NCBI RefSeq assembly: GCF_009759685.1
Contig: NZ_CP046654.1
Location: forward strand, 2,728,001-2,792,000
Direction of reading: 5' to 3'
Source: Acinetobacter baumannii
GTDB taxonomy: Bacteria; Pseudomonadota; Gammaproteobacteria; Pseudomonadales; Moraxellaceae
Length of the DNA: 64,000 nt
The notes beneath the pieces are model-generated. The model was not told the origin of the DNA. It did not search any database and worked only from the letters and a program-made list of their open reading frames with translations. How positions within the stretch are numbered: the stretch's first letter is position 1; each line of letters begins with the position of its first letter. The position numbers were made by a program, and so were the translations under genes. Shown here piece after piece: positions 20,695 to 28,942 of the stretch.

Positions 20695-21366
20695 TTAGCC
20701 TGCTCTCCAGAACTGACGCCCCATGACTTTAAAGTTTTTCCCGTTCTCTTCGGTGACACGTCGGTCCCTAAATTTTTCATTTAAACTATGCAAAATTAAA
20801 GAGCCATCTGCCTCTTTAAAAATTTGTTTAATCATGCCTTCACCAGCAAAATAAACGGCATAGATTTCACCATCAATTACTTCTGTTTGAGAAATATCAA
20901 TACCGACCAGATCACCATCTTTGATGTAATCGGTCATACTATCGCCCTTAGCTTTAATAATACGCATGCATTCCTGAGCAACACGTTTTTCTTTAAAGAA
21001 TGAAGCGGGGAAAGGAATTTTCCCATTAATTGCATCAAAATGAAATTCAATTGATTCGCCTGTACCGCAAGAAAAATTCGCTTCAACTACTTCGATCCAG
21101 ACATATTGGTCTGCTGCATCGTTACTCACAACAGTAGGACTAAATACATCACTTTCTCTAAAAGAGTCTTCTGAGTTTCCTGTAGTAAGCCAATAAGCAT
21201 CTACACCTAAAAACTGTGCAATGAGTGGAAGAAAAGCAGATTTTAAATTCTTCCCCGATTCTAAAGCTTGATAAGCAGGCTGAGACATCTTTACTGCTTC
21301 AGCAACCTCTGCCTGTGTTTTTTTAGCTTTAATCCTTGAATCTTTTAAACGGTCTTTAAGAGCCAT
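20695..21366 (-). CDS. Phage-type repressor, HTH plus S24 peptidase domain
   Basis: A 223-residue CI/LexA-like repressor. The N-terminal XRE helix-turn-helix reads KTQAEVAEAVKMSQPAYQALE. The C-terminal S24 domain has the nucleophile Ser in AKGDSMTDYIKDGD and the general-base Lys in GEGMIKQIF. Self-cleavage would be at Cys-Gly in NFSCGTGE, so it should respond to RecA/SOS. It lies next to its operators (21398-21459), but no cro-like gene follows in the other direction. I read it as the immunity gene of a decayed prophage. Confidence 0.85.
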   Translation of the reverse strand: MALKDRLKDSRIKAKKTQAEVAEAVKMSQPAYQALESGKNLKSAFLPLIAQFLGVDAYWLTTGNSEDSFRESDVFSPTVVSNDAADQYVWIEVVEANFSCGTGESIEFHFDAINGKIPFPASFFKEKRVAQECMRIIKAKGDSMTDYIKDGDLVGIDISQTEVIDGEIYAVYFAGEGMIKQIFKEADGSLILHSLNEKFRDRRVTEENGKNFKVMGRQFWRAG

Positions 21367-21397
21367 AATGATCGCACCAGCTAACTTATAACAAATA

Positions 21398-21462
21398 TAT
21401 AACTTAAGTTATATTTAGTAAAACAACTATAGTTATTGACTAATAATAACTATAGTTATAAT
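21398..21462. promoter_or_regulatory. Operator cluster of the remnant repressor and rightward promoter
   Basis: Three related palindromes are seen: TATAACTTAAGTTATA (21398-21413), AACTATAGTT (21425-21434) and ATAACTATAGTTAT (21446-21459). A rightward promoter, TTGACT (21436-21441) and TATAAT (21457-21462), overlaps the last two. This is the layout of a lambdoid control region. Confidence 0.65.
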
Positions 21463-21647
21463 ATCAGTTATAAGGGCATATTGATAGAACGAAAATAATA
21501 TTTTATTTGAAATTGATTTCTTAATTTTATCAATACCTTATTAAGAAAGTAACGATTATTCTGCCTCAATGGATGACAGAATATAAAAATGGCGATAGTC
21601 GATGAGTGGTTTGTACAGACTATTAAAAACAAGAAATGGAATAAAAA

Positions 21648-21672
21648 AAGCCCGATTCCGTGGATCAGGCTT
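21648..21672 (-). terminator. Hairpin shared with the downstream prophage
   Basis: AAGCCCGAT/ATCAGGCTT (one mismatch), with a T-run on the minus-strand side, closely resembles the hairpin after cII in the large prophage at 47261-47285. The stretch 21480-21966 otherwise holds no gene I can support; a 65-codon frame at 21602 runs through this hairpin and is not trusted. Confidence 0.5.
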
Positions 21673-21966
21673 AATGTTCGTCGATAAAGGGTATCAAGAA
21701 CATGAAGAATCTAACAAAGAATTTAATGCGTCACAAAAGTTTCCGATATACGGCAACCTGTTATCTCAACTTTTTGGTCAAAAAAGAGAGGTTATCTAGC
21801 GGTGCAGTTTTACTGAGGCTTTTGTCATTCATAGCGGTTTAAAAAGAACAAGACCGACTAGATTAAATCTGTGTACATAGCAGAGTTAGATATAAAAATA
21901 TGAAAAATAACAAAGCAGTAGCCATGATTATTTTTCAAAAAATTACGCTTTAGGCAGGATTAAATT

Positions 21967-22356
21967 ATGGAAAATTTTTTAACTTCAAATGGGCTAGCTG
22001 CCGCTTTTAACCTTTATGGCACCGTCATGATGGTGGCTTTAGCAGTGAGCTTAGTCGTTGCAGTAGTTTTAATTATGCGATTTCCACGTTCACCTCAAGA
22101 ATGGGTCGTTGGTTTGATTTGTACGGTTGTTTCAAGCTTGACTGGTGGCTCCTTTATTATCATGAAATGGAATTTACATGAGTGGGTGACAGATATATGG
22201 GGAATGATCACTTTAGGTGGATTCTTCTTTATTTGTGGCTTACCTGGTTGGGCAATTGTGAGGTGGATATTTAATTTCATTAATAAACAAGAAGGAAAAA
22301 CCATTGTTGAAGTCATGAAAGATCTAAAAAAAGCGAAAGATGATATCCAAAGCTAA
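21967..22356 (+). CDS. Holin-like membrane protein
   Basis: A 129-residue protein with three hydrophobic helices (LYGTVMMVALAVSLVVAVVLI, VVGLICTVVSSLTGGSFIIM, MITLGGFFFICGLPGWAIV) and a short charged C-terminus (MKDLKKAKDDIQS). Size, topology and its place directly before an endolysin gene indicate a phage holin that would permeabilise the inner membrane. No family signature beyond that was recognised. Confidence 0.65.
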   Translation: MENFLTSNGLAAAFNLYGTVMMVALAVSLVVAVVLIMRFPRSPQEWVVGLICTVVSSLTGGSFIIMKWNLHEWVTDIWGMITLGGFFFICGLPGWAIVRWIFNFINKQEGKTIVEVMKDLKKAKDDIQS

Positions 22357-22393
22357 TAGCTGTTTGGCCCTAATAAAGATGAGGACAACTCTT

Positions 22394-22939
22394 ATGAATA
22401 TTGAACAATATTTAGATGCACTAATAAAACGCGAAGGTGGCTATGTAAATGATCCGCTTGATCATGGGCATGCGACTAAATTTGGAATTACACAAGCCGT
22501 TGCTCGTAGTTATGGTTATCAAGGTGCAATGGAGAATTTAACGTTAGAGACAGCCAGAGAAATTTATAGGAATCAATATTGGCTTGAGCCGCGATTTGAT
22601 CAAGTTAATTTGATCAGCGCACTTGTTGCTGAAGAGTTATTCGACACGGGTGTGAATTGTGGTATTAGTTTCACAAAACCACTTTTACAACGTGCATTAA
22701 ATTTATTGAATAGGCAGGGCAAAGAAGGCTGGGTAGACCTTAAGGTAGATGGTGAATATGGGCCAGCCACTTTGCAGGCTTTAATAAAATATATTAAAAA
22801 CCGTGGTAAGGAAGGTGAAAAAGTGCTGGTACGGCTTCTTAATATTATGCAAGGCCAACGCTATATTGAAATTACGGAAACAAATCCGAAGCATGAGCAA
22901 TTCTTTTATGGATGGCTTGCTAATCGTATCAGCTTATAA
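22394..22939 (+). CDS. Phage endolysin, glycoside hydrolase 108 family
   Basis: A 181-residue muramidase-type endolysin. The N-terminal GH108 motif KREGGYVNDPLDHGHATKFG is present, with Glu14 the expected catalytic acid. The C-terminal part (residues ~85-181) is a putative peptidoglycan-binding domain with VDGEYGPATLQAL. I chose the ATG at 22394 (MNIEQYL) with GAGG nine bases before; the longer frame to 22340 overlaps the holin. A second, broken copy of its C-terminal 46 codons lies at 31276-31416. Confidence 0.85.
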   Translation: MNIEQYLDALIKREGGYVNDPLDHGHATKFGITQAVARSYGYQGAMENLTLETAREIYRNQYWLEPRFDQVNLISALVAEELFDTGVNCGISFTKPLLQRALNLLNRQGKEGWVDLKVDGEYGPATLQALIKYIKNRGKEGEKVLVRLLNIMQGQRYIEITETNPKHEQFFYGWLANRISL

Positions 22940-22940
22940 A

Positions 22941-22990
22941 AAAGCCAACTTGCTAAAGCTATTGAGTTATAGCCTTACAAGTTGGCTCAC
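22941..22990. terminator. Bidirectional terminator after the endolysin gene
   Basis: The 9-bp perfect stem GCCAACTTG (22944-22952) / CAAGTTGGC (22978-22986) sits between the convergent endolysin and LysE genes, preceded by an A-run. Confidence 0.6.
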
Positions 22991-23005
22991 TTTCATAAAA
23001 TAGTT

Positions 23006-23623
23006 TTATTGAGTAATAAGTAAAACTGCTAAAAGAAAAAATATACAACCACTGACTTTATTGAGCTTAGAAAAATTATTTCCGGCAAGCATCTTCTCTT
23101 TGAATATTGAGGAAAAGTTGGCATAAACTAAATGAATTAAAAATCCGATCAAGCAGAATGTTAAAGATAAAACCAAAAACTGATTTAATATTTCTTTTTT
23201 AATATCAATAAACTGTGGGAAAAGGGCAATAAAAAAGACAATTGTTTTGGGATTAAGTAGTGAGGCAAACAACCCTTGATAGAAAAGCTTTGATTTCTTT
23301 ATACTTTTTTCATTATGTTCAGTTTCTAATAAGTCTTGAGTTGGGGATTTTTTAATAAAATTTTTATAACCTAAGTACATTAAGTAAAAGGCCCCAATAG
23401 ATTTTAAAGCAGTGAAGATAGTAGGGTTGCTAGTAATAATAAGTCCGACACCGCTTGCAGAAATCACAGCGATAATAAACATACCAATAATTAAACCACT
23501 AATGCCAAATAAAGCTGTTCTCACACCATAATTTATTGAATTTGTTACTGTAAATAAAACGCCTGGGCCTGGGCTTGATAAAGTAAGAAAAGCAATGGTT
23601 ATAAAAACTAAAAGACCGCTCAC
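23006..23623 (-). CDS. LysE/RhtB family exporter
   Basis: A 205-residue inner-membrane protein with about six helices. The signature is TLSSPGPGVLFTVTNSI at the N-terminus and ASLLNPKTIVFFIALFPQF in the middle. It probably exports an amino acid or similar small molecule. It is convergent with the phage endolysin and separated by a shared terminator, so it likely marks the chromosomal side of the remnant. Substrate unknown. Confidence 0.83.
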   Translation of the reverse strand: MSGLLVFITIAFLTLSSPGPGVLFTVTNSINYGVRTALFGISGLIIGMFIIAVISASGVGLIITSNPTIFTALKSIGAFYLMYLGYKNFIKKSPTQDLLETEHNEKSIKKSKLFYQGLFASLLNPKTIVFFIALFPQFIDIKKEILNQFLVLSLTFCLIGFLIHLVYANFSSIFKEKMLAGNNFSKLNKVSGCIFFLLAVLLITQ

Positions 23624-23948
23624 GTTGATACTTCCTGTTTATCATCAATATGTTAATTGCATGCCTACTTTAAAGCAGAATAGGAATTATGTATACAGAC
23701 AAGTATGTATAATTTATAAAAAAGTAAATTAATAGGATAATATTTGAAAGTTCCTACACAATTTTATTTTTTAAACTCTAAATTATTTGAAAATTAAAAA
23801 TTCAATGCTTTAAAAAGTATTAAATATATTTAATTAATATATAGATACAGTGTTAGAAAATTATATTTAAATATCATTGAAAATCAGATAGAAAGTTAGA
23901 ATTTGATACCTTCGTATTCAATAAGAAATGAATTAATTAAGATATCGA

Positions 23949-24141
23949 TTGCAATTCGTTAAGAAGCGTGTATAGTCGACACTAACTACAAAAATATTCA
24001 TGTTACCCAAAGTCTCTCTTTTCGCAGTTTTATTTATAATCCTCCGTATATTTTTAGATATTTAAGTAGAATGTGTATTTTTTAGTTCTATTGGTTTGCC
24101 CAATAATAAATGATAATGTTTTTAAAAGTTAGGATTAATTT
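23949..24141 (+). promoter_or_regulatory. cspA promoter and long 5' leader
   Basis: TTGCAA (23949-23954), 16 bases, TATAGT (23971-23976) make a good promoter. Transcription from about 23983 would give a leader of roughly 160 bases, as is usual for cold-shock genes whose leaders act as thermosensors. The preceding 23624-23940 is A+T-rich with no gene seen. Confidence 0.55.
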
Positions 24142-24357
24142 ATGTCTAATACTACTGGTACAGTAAAATGGTTTAATGAAACTAAAGGTTTCGGTTTTAT
24201 TCAAACTGATGAAGGTAAAGATGTTTTTGCACATTTTTCTGAGATTCAAACACAAGGCTTTAAAGTTCTTTTAGAAGGTCAGCGTGTTCAGTTTACTGTA
24301 ACACAGGGTAAAAAAGGCCCACAAGCTTCGAATATCACAATTGTGACGAATGCTTAA
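24142..24357 (+). CDS. Cold-shock protein, CspA family
   Basis: A 71-residue single cold-shock domain. Both RNA-binding motifs are intact: KGFGFI (RNP1) and VFAHF (RNP2). It starts [16 protein letters not shown], standard for the family. It binds single-stranded nucleic acid and melts RNA structure. The long leader and terminator define a single-gene unit. Which paralogue it is cannot be told, so no symbol is given. Confidence 0.93.
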   Translation: MSNTTGTVKWFNETKGFGFIQTDEGKDVFAHFSEIQTQGFKVLLEGQRVQFTVTQGKKGPQASNITIVTNA

Positions 24358-24437
24358 ACTAAAGTAATTTGATGATTTTAGACGATTTGATCTGTAGTGA
24401 TTTGCTCAATTAAACGGCTCTAATCATCAATATAGTT

Positions 24438-24470
24438 AAAAAACCCACTTCTTCCTTTGTGGGTTTTTTA
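24438..24470 (+). terminator. Terminator of the cold-shock gene
   Basis: The stem AAACCCAC/GTGGGTTT with a run of T residues lies 80 bases after the stop. Confidence 0.8.
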
Positions 24471-24560
24471 TATGGATAATTAAATAAGTTGATTATTTGT
24501 TTTATATAATATAGAAATTAGAATTGTGTTGTATAAGTTGACTTTATAACTGGTATAAAA

Positions 24561-24785
24561 ATGGATATTTGTATTGGCGGTATTTTAAACGGTAAAGTAA
24601 GAAAGAATAATGAAAATTATTTCTCTATAGGAAATCCTCATTCAGATGATGTAACTGAATATCACAAGCAATATTTCCATTTGGATGGAAAGCTTTTATC
24701 ATTTTGGGTGTGTAATGAAATCAATTTTCAAGAAGCCTCCAGAATAGCTGAAAGTTTCTTTAAAAAAGAACAAAGTTTTTATTAA
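24561..24785 (+). CDS. Hypothetical protein, 74 residues
   Basis: A small protein beginning MDICIGGILNGK, with no signal peptide or membrane helix. It is rich in aromatic residues (ENYFSIGNPH, YHKQYFHLDGKLLSFW). There is no clear ribosome site. No family was recognised. Codon use looks ordinary for the region, so it may be real, but support is limited. Confidence 0.4.
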   Translation: MDICIGGILNGKVRKNNENYFSIGNPHSDDVTEYHKQYFHLDGKLLSFWVCNEINFQEASRIAESFFKKEQSFY

Positions 24786-25063
24786 GTAAATTTTAATTAA
24801 ATACTTTAAGTCTGGTAAGTCTATTTCTTCAATGAGATAAGCTAAAAATTATTTTTAATTACATATTTTTAACAATTTAGATTAATTTGTTACTTATAAA
24901 GCCATAAGTAAAGAGTAATCTTAGCTCATAATATAAAATCATTGTAAAATTAAACTTAACATTCATGAAAATTTATTAAATTTTTCTTGTCTTAACGGTC
25001 ATGACTTAAGTCATAAATAATATTTCTTTTTGTAGTATATCTAAAGGAAGGAAATAATTCTAA

Positions 25064-25879
25064 ATGTTGAATATAGTACAGCCTAATATTTGCTTCATTG
25101 GTAGCAGTAATTTGTCTTTAGCTTTAATTGGAGGTTTAGTTTTAAAAGGCTTTCAAAGAGAAAAAATTAATCTAATAGAGGAAGTCAAATTTGAGAATCA
25201 AATCATTCTAAAGCAAAAGCAACATGAGGTGAAAAAGGCAGATATAGTTGTTCTATTACTAGACCCAAAAGACTTAAAGGCTATACTGGCGCCCTTAAAA
25301 AAATGGTTAGCTGATAAAACTATTGTGTCGATGATGGCCGGAGTTAATATTAAACAATTAATGAGTATTACGGGTTCAAAAAAAATTATCAGAGTCATTT
25401 CTAATCCCCCTGTATTAACCTATACAGGTACTCATGTGTTAATTGGTTCAGACTATTTAGAGCCTTTAGATAAAGAAGTGATAGAAACAATTTACTCAGC
25501 AACAGGGCGAACCTATTGGGCAAATTCAGAATCCCAAAGTGATGCGATTATTGCTTTATCGGGTTCAGGACCAGCTTACTTCTTCTATATTCTCGACAGT
25601 ATGGTGAAAACAGGGGTGTCTATGGGGCTAGATAAGCAATTTGCTTTAGATCTAATACTTCAAGCTGCATCAGGCGCTGTAGAAATGGTTCGTAAAAGTA
25701 ATGTTCAGCCTAGTGAGTTATGTGGCAAGGTCACATTAGCGAATGGTATTACAGAGTCTGCATTACGAATGTTTGAATTAGGCAACCTCTCTGATGATAT
25801 TCGGCTGGCTTTAAAAGCAGCTTACCATCGTAGTAAAGAAATAAGCTTAGAAATTAATGCAGAAATTACGAGACACTAG
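25064..25879 (+). CDS. Divergent pyrroline-5-carboxylate reductase (ProC) paralogue
   Basis: A 271-residue ProC-like protein. The C-terminal dimer domain is recognisable (ALSGSGPAYFFYILDSM, ALKAAYHRSKEI). The N-terminal Rossmann motif is degraded to FIGSSNLSLALIGG, and the conserved substrate loop of ProC (usually SPGGTT) reads TLANGITE. The spacing suggests the protein is also slightly shorter than normal. It may have lost the standard NAD(P)H-dependent proline-synthesis reaction or act on a different imine. It stands alone, with a terminator at 25900. The housekeeping proC is presumably elsewhere. Confidence 0.7.
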   Translation: MLNIVQPNICFIGSSNLSLALIGGLVLKGFQREKINLIEEVKFENQIILKQKQHEVKKADIVVLLLDPKDLKAILAPLKKWLADKTIVSMMAGVNIKQLMSITGSKKIIRVISNPPVLTYTGTHVLIGSDYLEPLDKEVIETIYSATGRTYWANSESQSDAIIALSGSGPAYFFYILDSMVKTGVSMGLDKQFALDLILQAASGAVEMVRKSNVQPSELCGKVTLANGITESALRMFELGNLSDDIRLALKAAYHRSKEISLEINAEITRH

Positions 25880-25897
25880 CTTTAGCTGATTACAAAG

Positions 25898-25941
25898 TGC
25901 CTTCCAAATATTAACACCTTATATTTGGAAGGTATTTTTTT
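25898..25941 (+). terminator. Terminator of the proC-like gene
   Basis: A perfect 12-bp stem CCTTCCAAATAT/ATATTTGGAAGG is followed by TATTTTTTT. Confidence 0.85.
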
Positions 25942-26035
25942 AACCACCATGGTTTAGCCGTATAAAGGTAAAGCAAACATTATCTTTCAAAGAACCATCA
26001 AAACGGCTACTTTAAAAATCAATTATTAGCTCAAG

Positions 26036-26155
26036 TTATGGAATTTGTAGGAAATACTCCCAAATAATAAAACCTAAGCCGAACCCTAGCATTGAATAGA
26101 GGGTAATAATAAATAGTACAAAACTAGCTTTATTTTTCTTTCTTAAAAAACTCAT
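26036..26155 (-). CDS. Small membrane protein, 39 residues
   Basis: A minus-strand frame with GAGG eight bases before the ATG. A short basic start (MSFLRKKNKAS) leads into a single hydrophobic helix (FVLFIITLYSMLGFGLGFII) and a short tail. The positive-inside pattern suggests an inner-membrane protein with its N-terminus in the cytoplasm. No family was recognised. The following gap 26156-26642 is strongly A+T-rich and holds nothing else I can support. Confidence 0.5.
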   Translation of the reverse strand: MSFLRKKNKASFVLFIITLYSMLGFGLGFIIWEYFLQIP

Positions 26156-26642
26156 GTTAGCTACCTCGTGTCTAGATAGTTACTATCATGAAGAAAGGCA
26201 AGGTGTAATCATAGATACAGAATTTTTTCAAAAAAATATAACAGATGGGTAGGTGTTATAACCTCATCTTTTAATTAAGTTTTTCTTCAAATTTATGACT
26301 GAAAAAAGACTAAAGTATGGTGAATCTAGAAGCATGAGAGGTACTTATAAAAATTATTTCTACATTGTTTTTTAATGATAATTTATTACTCATGTTGTGT
26401 GAAAAATAATCATTTACAATTGAAAGAAAATATTTCCAATTAGTTAAAAGTATTAAATAAAATTGTGAAACATTTAACATTAGTTTGACTATTTGTGTTC
26501 CATTATGGTGCAATTTTACATAATATGGGTAGTTCTTACATTGTTTTAAATTTATTTGCACTCAATTACAATTAAGTCTTCATAATCAGAAGATGAATTT
26601 TTTTTATTTTCAATTATTTATAATAATATTGAGGAGGAAGAA

Positions 26643-27101
26643 ATGCCAAAGTATTTAGCTATAGCGGAGAAAGTATACAAGGAAATTAAAAAAGATAATT
26701 TATTTACTGAAGATACCATTCAAAATTTAAATTGTTTAATTAGCTTGATTCGTAAAGCAATTAAAGGTACTGAGTTCAAACTTAAGTACAATTTTATAAA
26801 TTTTGAAGAATGCTTAAATCAATTTAATAAAGAAAAATCAGTGCATATTGATTTAAGTCTTATGCCCAAGTTTAAAAATGAAGATGAATTCATTTTGTGG
26901 CTTGCAGGCTTTATTGAGCGAATGACAATTGGAGGGAAAGAGAAGCTTCCTCCAATTTCAAACTATATTCCAAAAGGCTTTAAAATTGATCAAGCCGAAA
27001 TTCCTGTGGCTGCTGAACCAAGCAAAGAAGAAAATGCTGAGATGATTATTAACTACTTTAAATCTGAGGATTTCATTAAAAATAATAAAATATCCTCTTA
27101 A
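26643..27101 (+). CDS. Orphan gene, paralogue A of a local pair
   Basis: A 152-residue acidic soluble protein preceded by a strong GAGGAGG site. Residues ~1-100 match the neighbouring 27394-27738 product: a YLAIAEKVY start, LKYNFINFEECL, and DLSLMPKFKNEDEFILWL. Residues 100-152 are an added tail with a Pro/Glu-rich linker (AEIPVAAEPSKEEN). No family was recognised. Both copies sit just upstream of an orphan phage head gene, so phage cargo is possible. Confidence 0.55.
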   Translation: MPKYLAIAEKVYKEIKKDNLFTEDTIQNLNCLISLIRKAIKGTEFKLKYNFINFEECLNQFNKEKSVHIDLSLMPKFKNEDEFILWLAGFIERMTIGGKEKLPPISNYIPKGFKIDQAEIPVAAEPSKEENAEMIINYFKSEDFIKNNKISS

Positions 27102-27154
27102 ATATAGAAGTATTTGTCCACCTTACTTCTATATCTGGCTGATAATATTCAGCT

Positions 27155-27179
27155 ACCGCCTTCTGGGGCGGTTTTTTTA
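27155..27179 (+). terminator. Terminator after paralogue A
   Basis: The stem ACCGCC/GGGCGGT with a TTCT loop is followed by seven T residues. Confidence 0.85.
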
Positions 27180-27393
27180 TTTAACAAGCTTAAATGATCA
27201 GCATATAAAACTTATCAAAAATGTCAGTAAATATGGAAATGTTTTATAAAGAATTAATAATGACATAAAAAATAATAAGTTGGAGATTATATTGTTATTT
27301 TTATTAAAATATTTTTCACATAAAAATAATCTTAAATTACGTATAGAAACATTTACTGGTACATAATTTCCAAAAAAATAGGATGATGAAGAG

Positions 27394-27738
27394 ATGAATG
27401 AGAATGCTGAACTCATTAAATATTTAGATATTGCCGAAAATGTATACGAAAATATGTATGAAAAGTACCAGATTACGGATAACCCTGTAACCAATCTCAA
27501 TAGAGTGATGGCAGAAATTAGAAAAGAAGCCGAACAAAATGATTTAAAGTTAAAATATACCAAAATTGATTTTGAAGAATGTTTAACTAAGCCTCTTTCT
27601 GAAAGAGAGATAAAAGTTGACTTAAGTCTACTTCCTCGTTTTGAGTATAGGGATGAATTTATTTTGTGGCTCACTAATTTTATTAGAAATATTAGTGTGC
27701 AAAAAAAGTTCGTAAAACAAAAGTACTATTTTAATTAG
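27394..27738 (+). CDS. Orphan gene, paralogue B of a local pair
   Basis: A 114-residue protein aligned over nearly its whole length with the product of 26643-27101 (YLDIAENVY, LKYTKIDFEECL, DLSLLPRFEYRDEFILWL). It lacks the longer tail of paralogue A and ends in a short basic stretch (KKFVKQKYY). The ribosome site is moderate. Tandem duplication followed by divergence is the simplest reading. Function unknown. The gene is close to the phage head gene at 27836. Confidence 0.55.
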   Translation: MNENAELIKYLDIAENVYENMYEKYQITDNPVTNLNRVMAEIRKEAEQNDLKLKYTKIDFEECLTKPLSEREIKVDLSLLPRFEYRDEFILWLTNFIRNISVQKKFVKQKYYFN

Positions 27739-27835
27739 CTTTATAAACTTTTTAACTACTCAAAACTATTAATAAATTTTATAGAACAGCGATATAAAAA
27801 GAAAAATAAAGTGCACCTTTGTAGAGGTAACTTAC

Positions 27836-28942
27836 ATGAAGAATATTACTGAAAAATCACTTTTTGATGTTTTTACCCAGCATCAAGCTTATCTCTACCG
27901 AGCATCATCGCGATCGGTAAATGAACTTTATAAGTTTTTTAATAGTGAAACGATGGTTATGCTTGATCGGTTAAGCAATTTAATGAAAGAGCTGAATGAA
28001 ACAGAGAGGTTTGCTCTTGCTGGTGGTGAGTATACAACTCAGCATCTAAAAAACATCCAACTTGTTATTTCGAACTGGTTTAATTCAATTAATACTGTTT
28101 TACTGGAAATGTTTACTCACTCGGCAATTGCTTTGGCTATATATGAGTCAAACTATATGGCCAAACTATTTGGTAAGGTTATTAAAGATTTAAAGGGAGA
28201 GCGGCTTTATCAGTCAATAAAACGAGTGCCTTTGGCTGGAGGTGCCTTGGTTGATGAATCCTTAGCTCAAATTAGTGAAAATGCCCTTCAACGCATTGAA
28301 TATGCTATTCGGGATGGTATGAATACCGGAATGACGCCTCAGCAAATCATCAAACGTATTACGGGTACAAAACGCCTTAAGTACGAAGATGGATTGCTCA
28401 ACAGTACCAAAATCGATATTGAAAGAATTATTAGAACGCTACGTAGCCATATATCAAATCAGGTCTATTTATATAACTTCAAAAATTTTAATTTTGAATA
28501 TGTAAGGTTCGTGAGTGTTTTAGATGGTAGAACTTCTAAAATCTGTGCAGCCGTTGATGGTTCTATTTGGAAACTGAATGACCCGGCGAAAAGAGTGCCA
28601 CCTTTGCATCCGAACTGCCGAAGTATTCTGGTCCCTGTAAGTAAGGATGGAAGGCTTATTGGGAACCGATCTTTCGTTATGGATGAAAGAAAAGTACGAG
28701 ATATTCCTAAAGATGAGCGGACTCAGTTAATGGGCCAAATAGATGCAAATATTTCCTTCAAAGAGTTTTTTAATCTGACCGATAATTTTTTCCAAAAAGA
28801 ATGGTTAGGCCCTAAACGTTATAAGTTATATAAAGAAGGGCAATTTGATTTTGATAAATTTTTTGATCCAAAGGGGCGGCTCTATACTTTGGATGAATTG
28901 AGAGAATTAGATGAACGAACTTTTAAAATACTTGGGTTATAG
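27836..28942 (+). CDS. Orphan phage minor head protein (Mu gpF / SPP1 gp7-like)
   Basis: A 368-residue protein with the C-terminal phage_Mu_F signature: VRFVSVLDGRTSKICAAVDG followed by PPLHPNCRSILVP, with the two Cys and His typical of this head-morphogenesis domain. In phages it is encoded beside portal and capsid genes and is a minor capsid component; here none of those are present. GAGG precedes the ATG. Its stop overlaps the end of the convergent MFS gene by six bases. It is a leftover of a different phage from the podoviral prophage downstream, or a domesticated gene. Confidence 0.8.
   Translation: MKNITEKSLFDVFTQHQAYLYRASSRSVNELYKFFNSETMVMLDRLSNLMKELNETERFALAGGEYTTQHLKNIQLVISNWFNSINTVLLEMFTHSAIALAIYESNYMAKLFGKVIKDLKGERLYQSIKRVPLAGGALVDESLAQISENALQRIEYAIRDGMNTGMTPQQIIKRITGTKRLKYEDGLLNSTKIDIERIIRTLRSHISNQVYLYNFKNFNFEYVRFVSVLDGRTSKICAAVDGSIWKLNDPAKRVPPLHPNCRSILVPVSKDGRLIGNRSFVMDERKVRDIPKDERTQLMGQIDANISFKEFFNLTDNFFQKEWLGPKRYKLYKEGQFDFDKFFDPKGRLYTLDELRELDERTFKILGL

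Noticed and set aside
21602..21799. 65-codon frame after the remnant operators
   Set aside because: It runs through a hairpin that is non-coding in the related prophage and has no family match or convincing ribosome site.
26310..26561. 83-codon minus-strand frame in the gap before paralogue A
   Set aside because: Extreme A+T content, no ribosome site, and no recognisable protein character.
27198..27674. 158-codon minus-strand frame opposite paralogue B
   Set aside because: Composition is a Ser/Phe/Leu shadow of A+T-rich coding sequence on the other strand; the plus-strand frame is supported by its paralogue.
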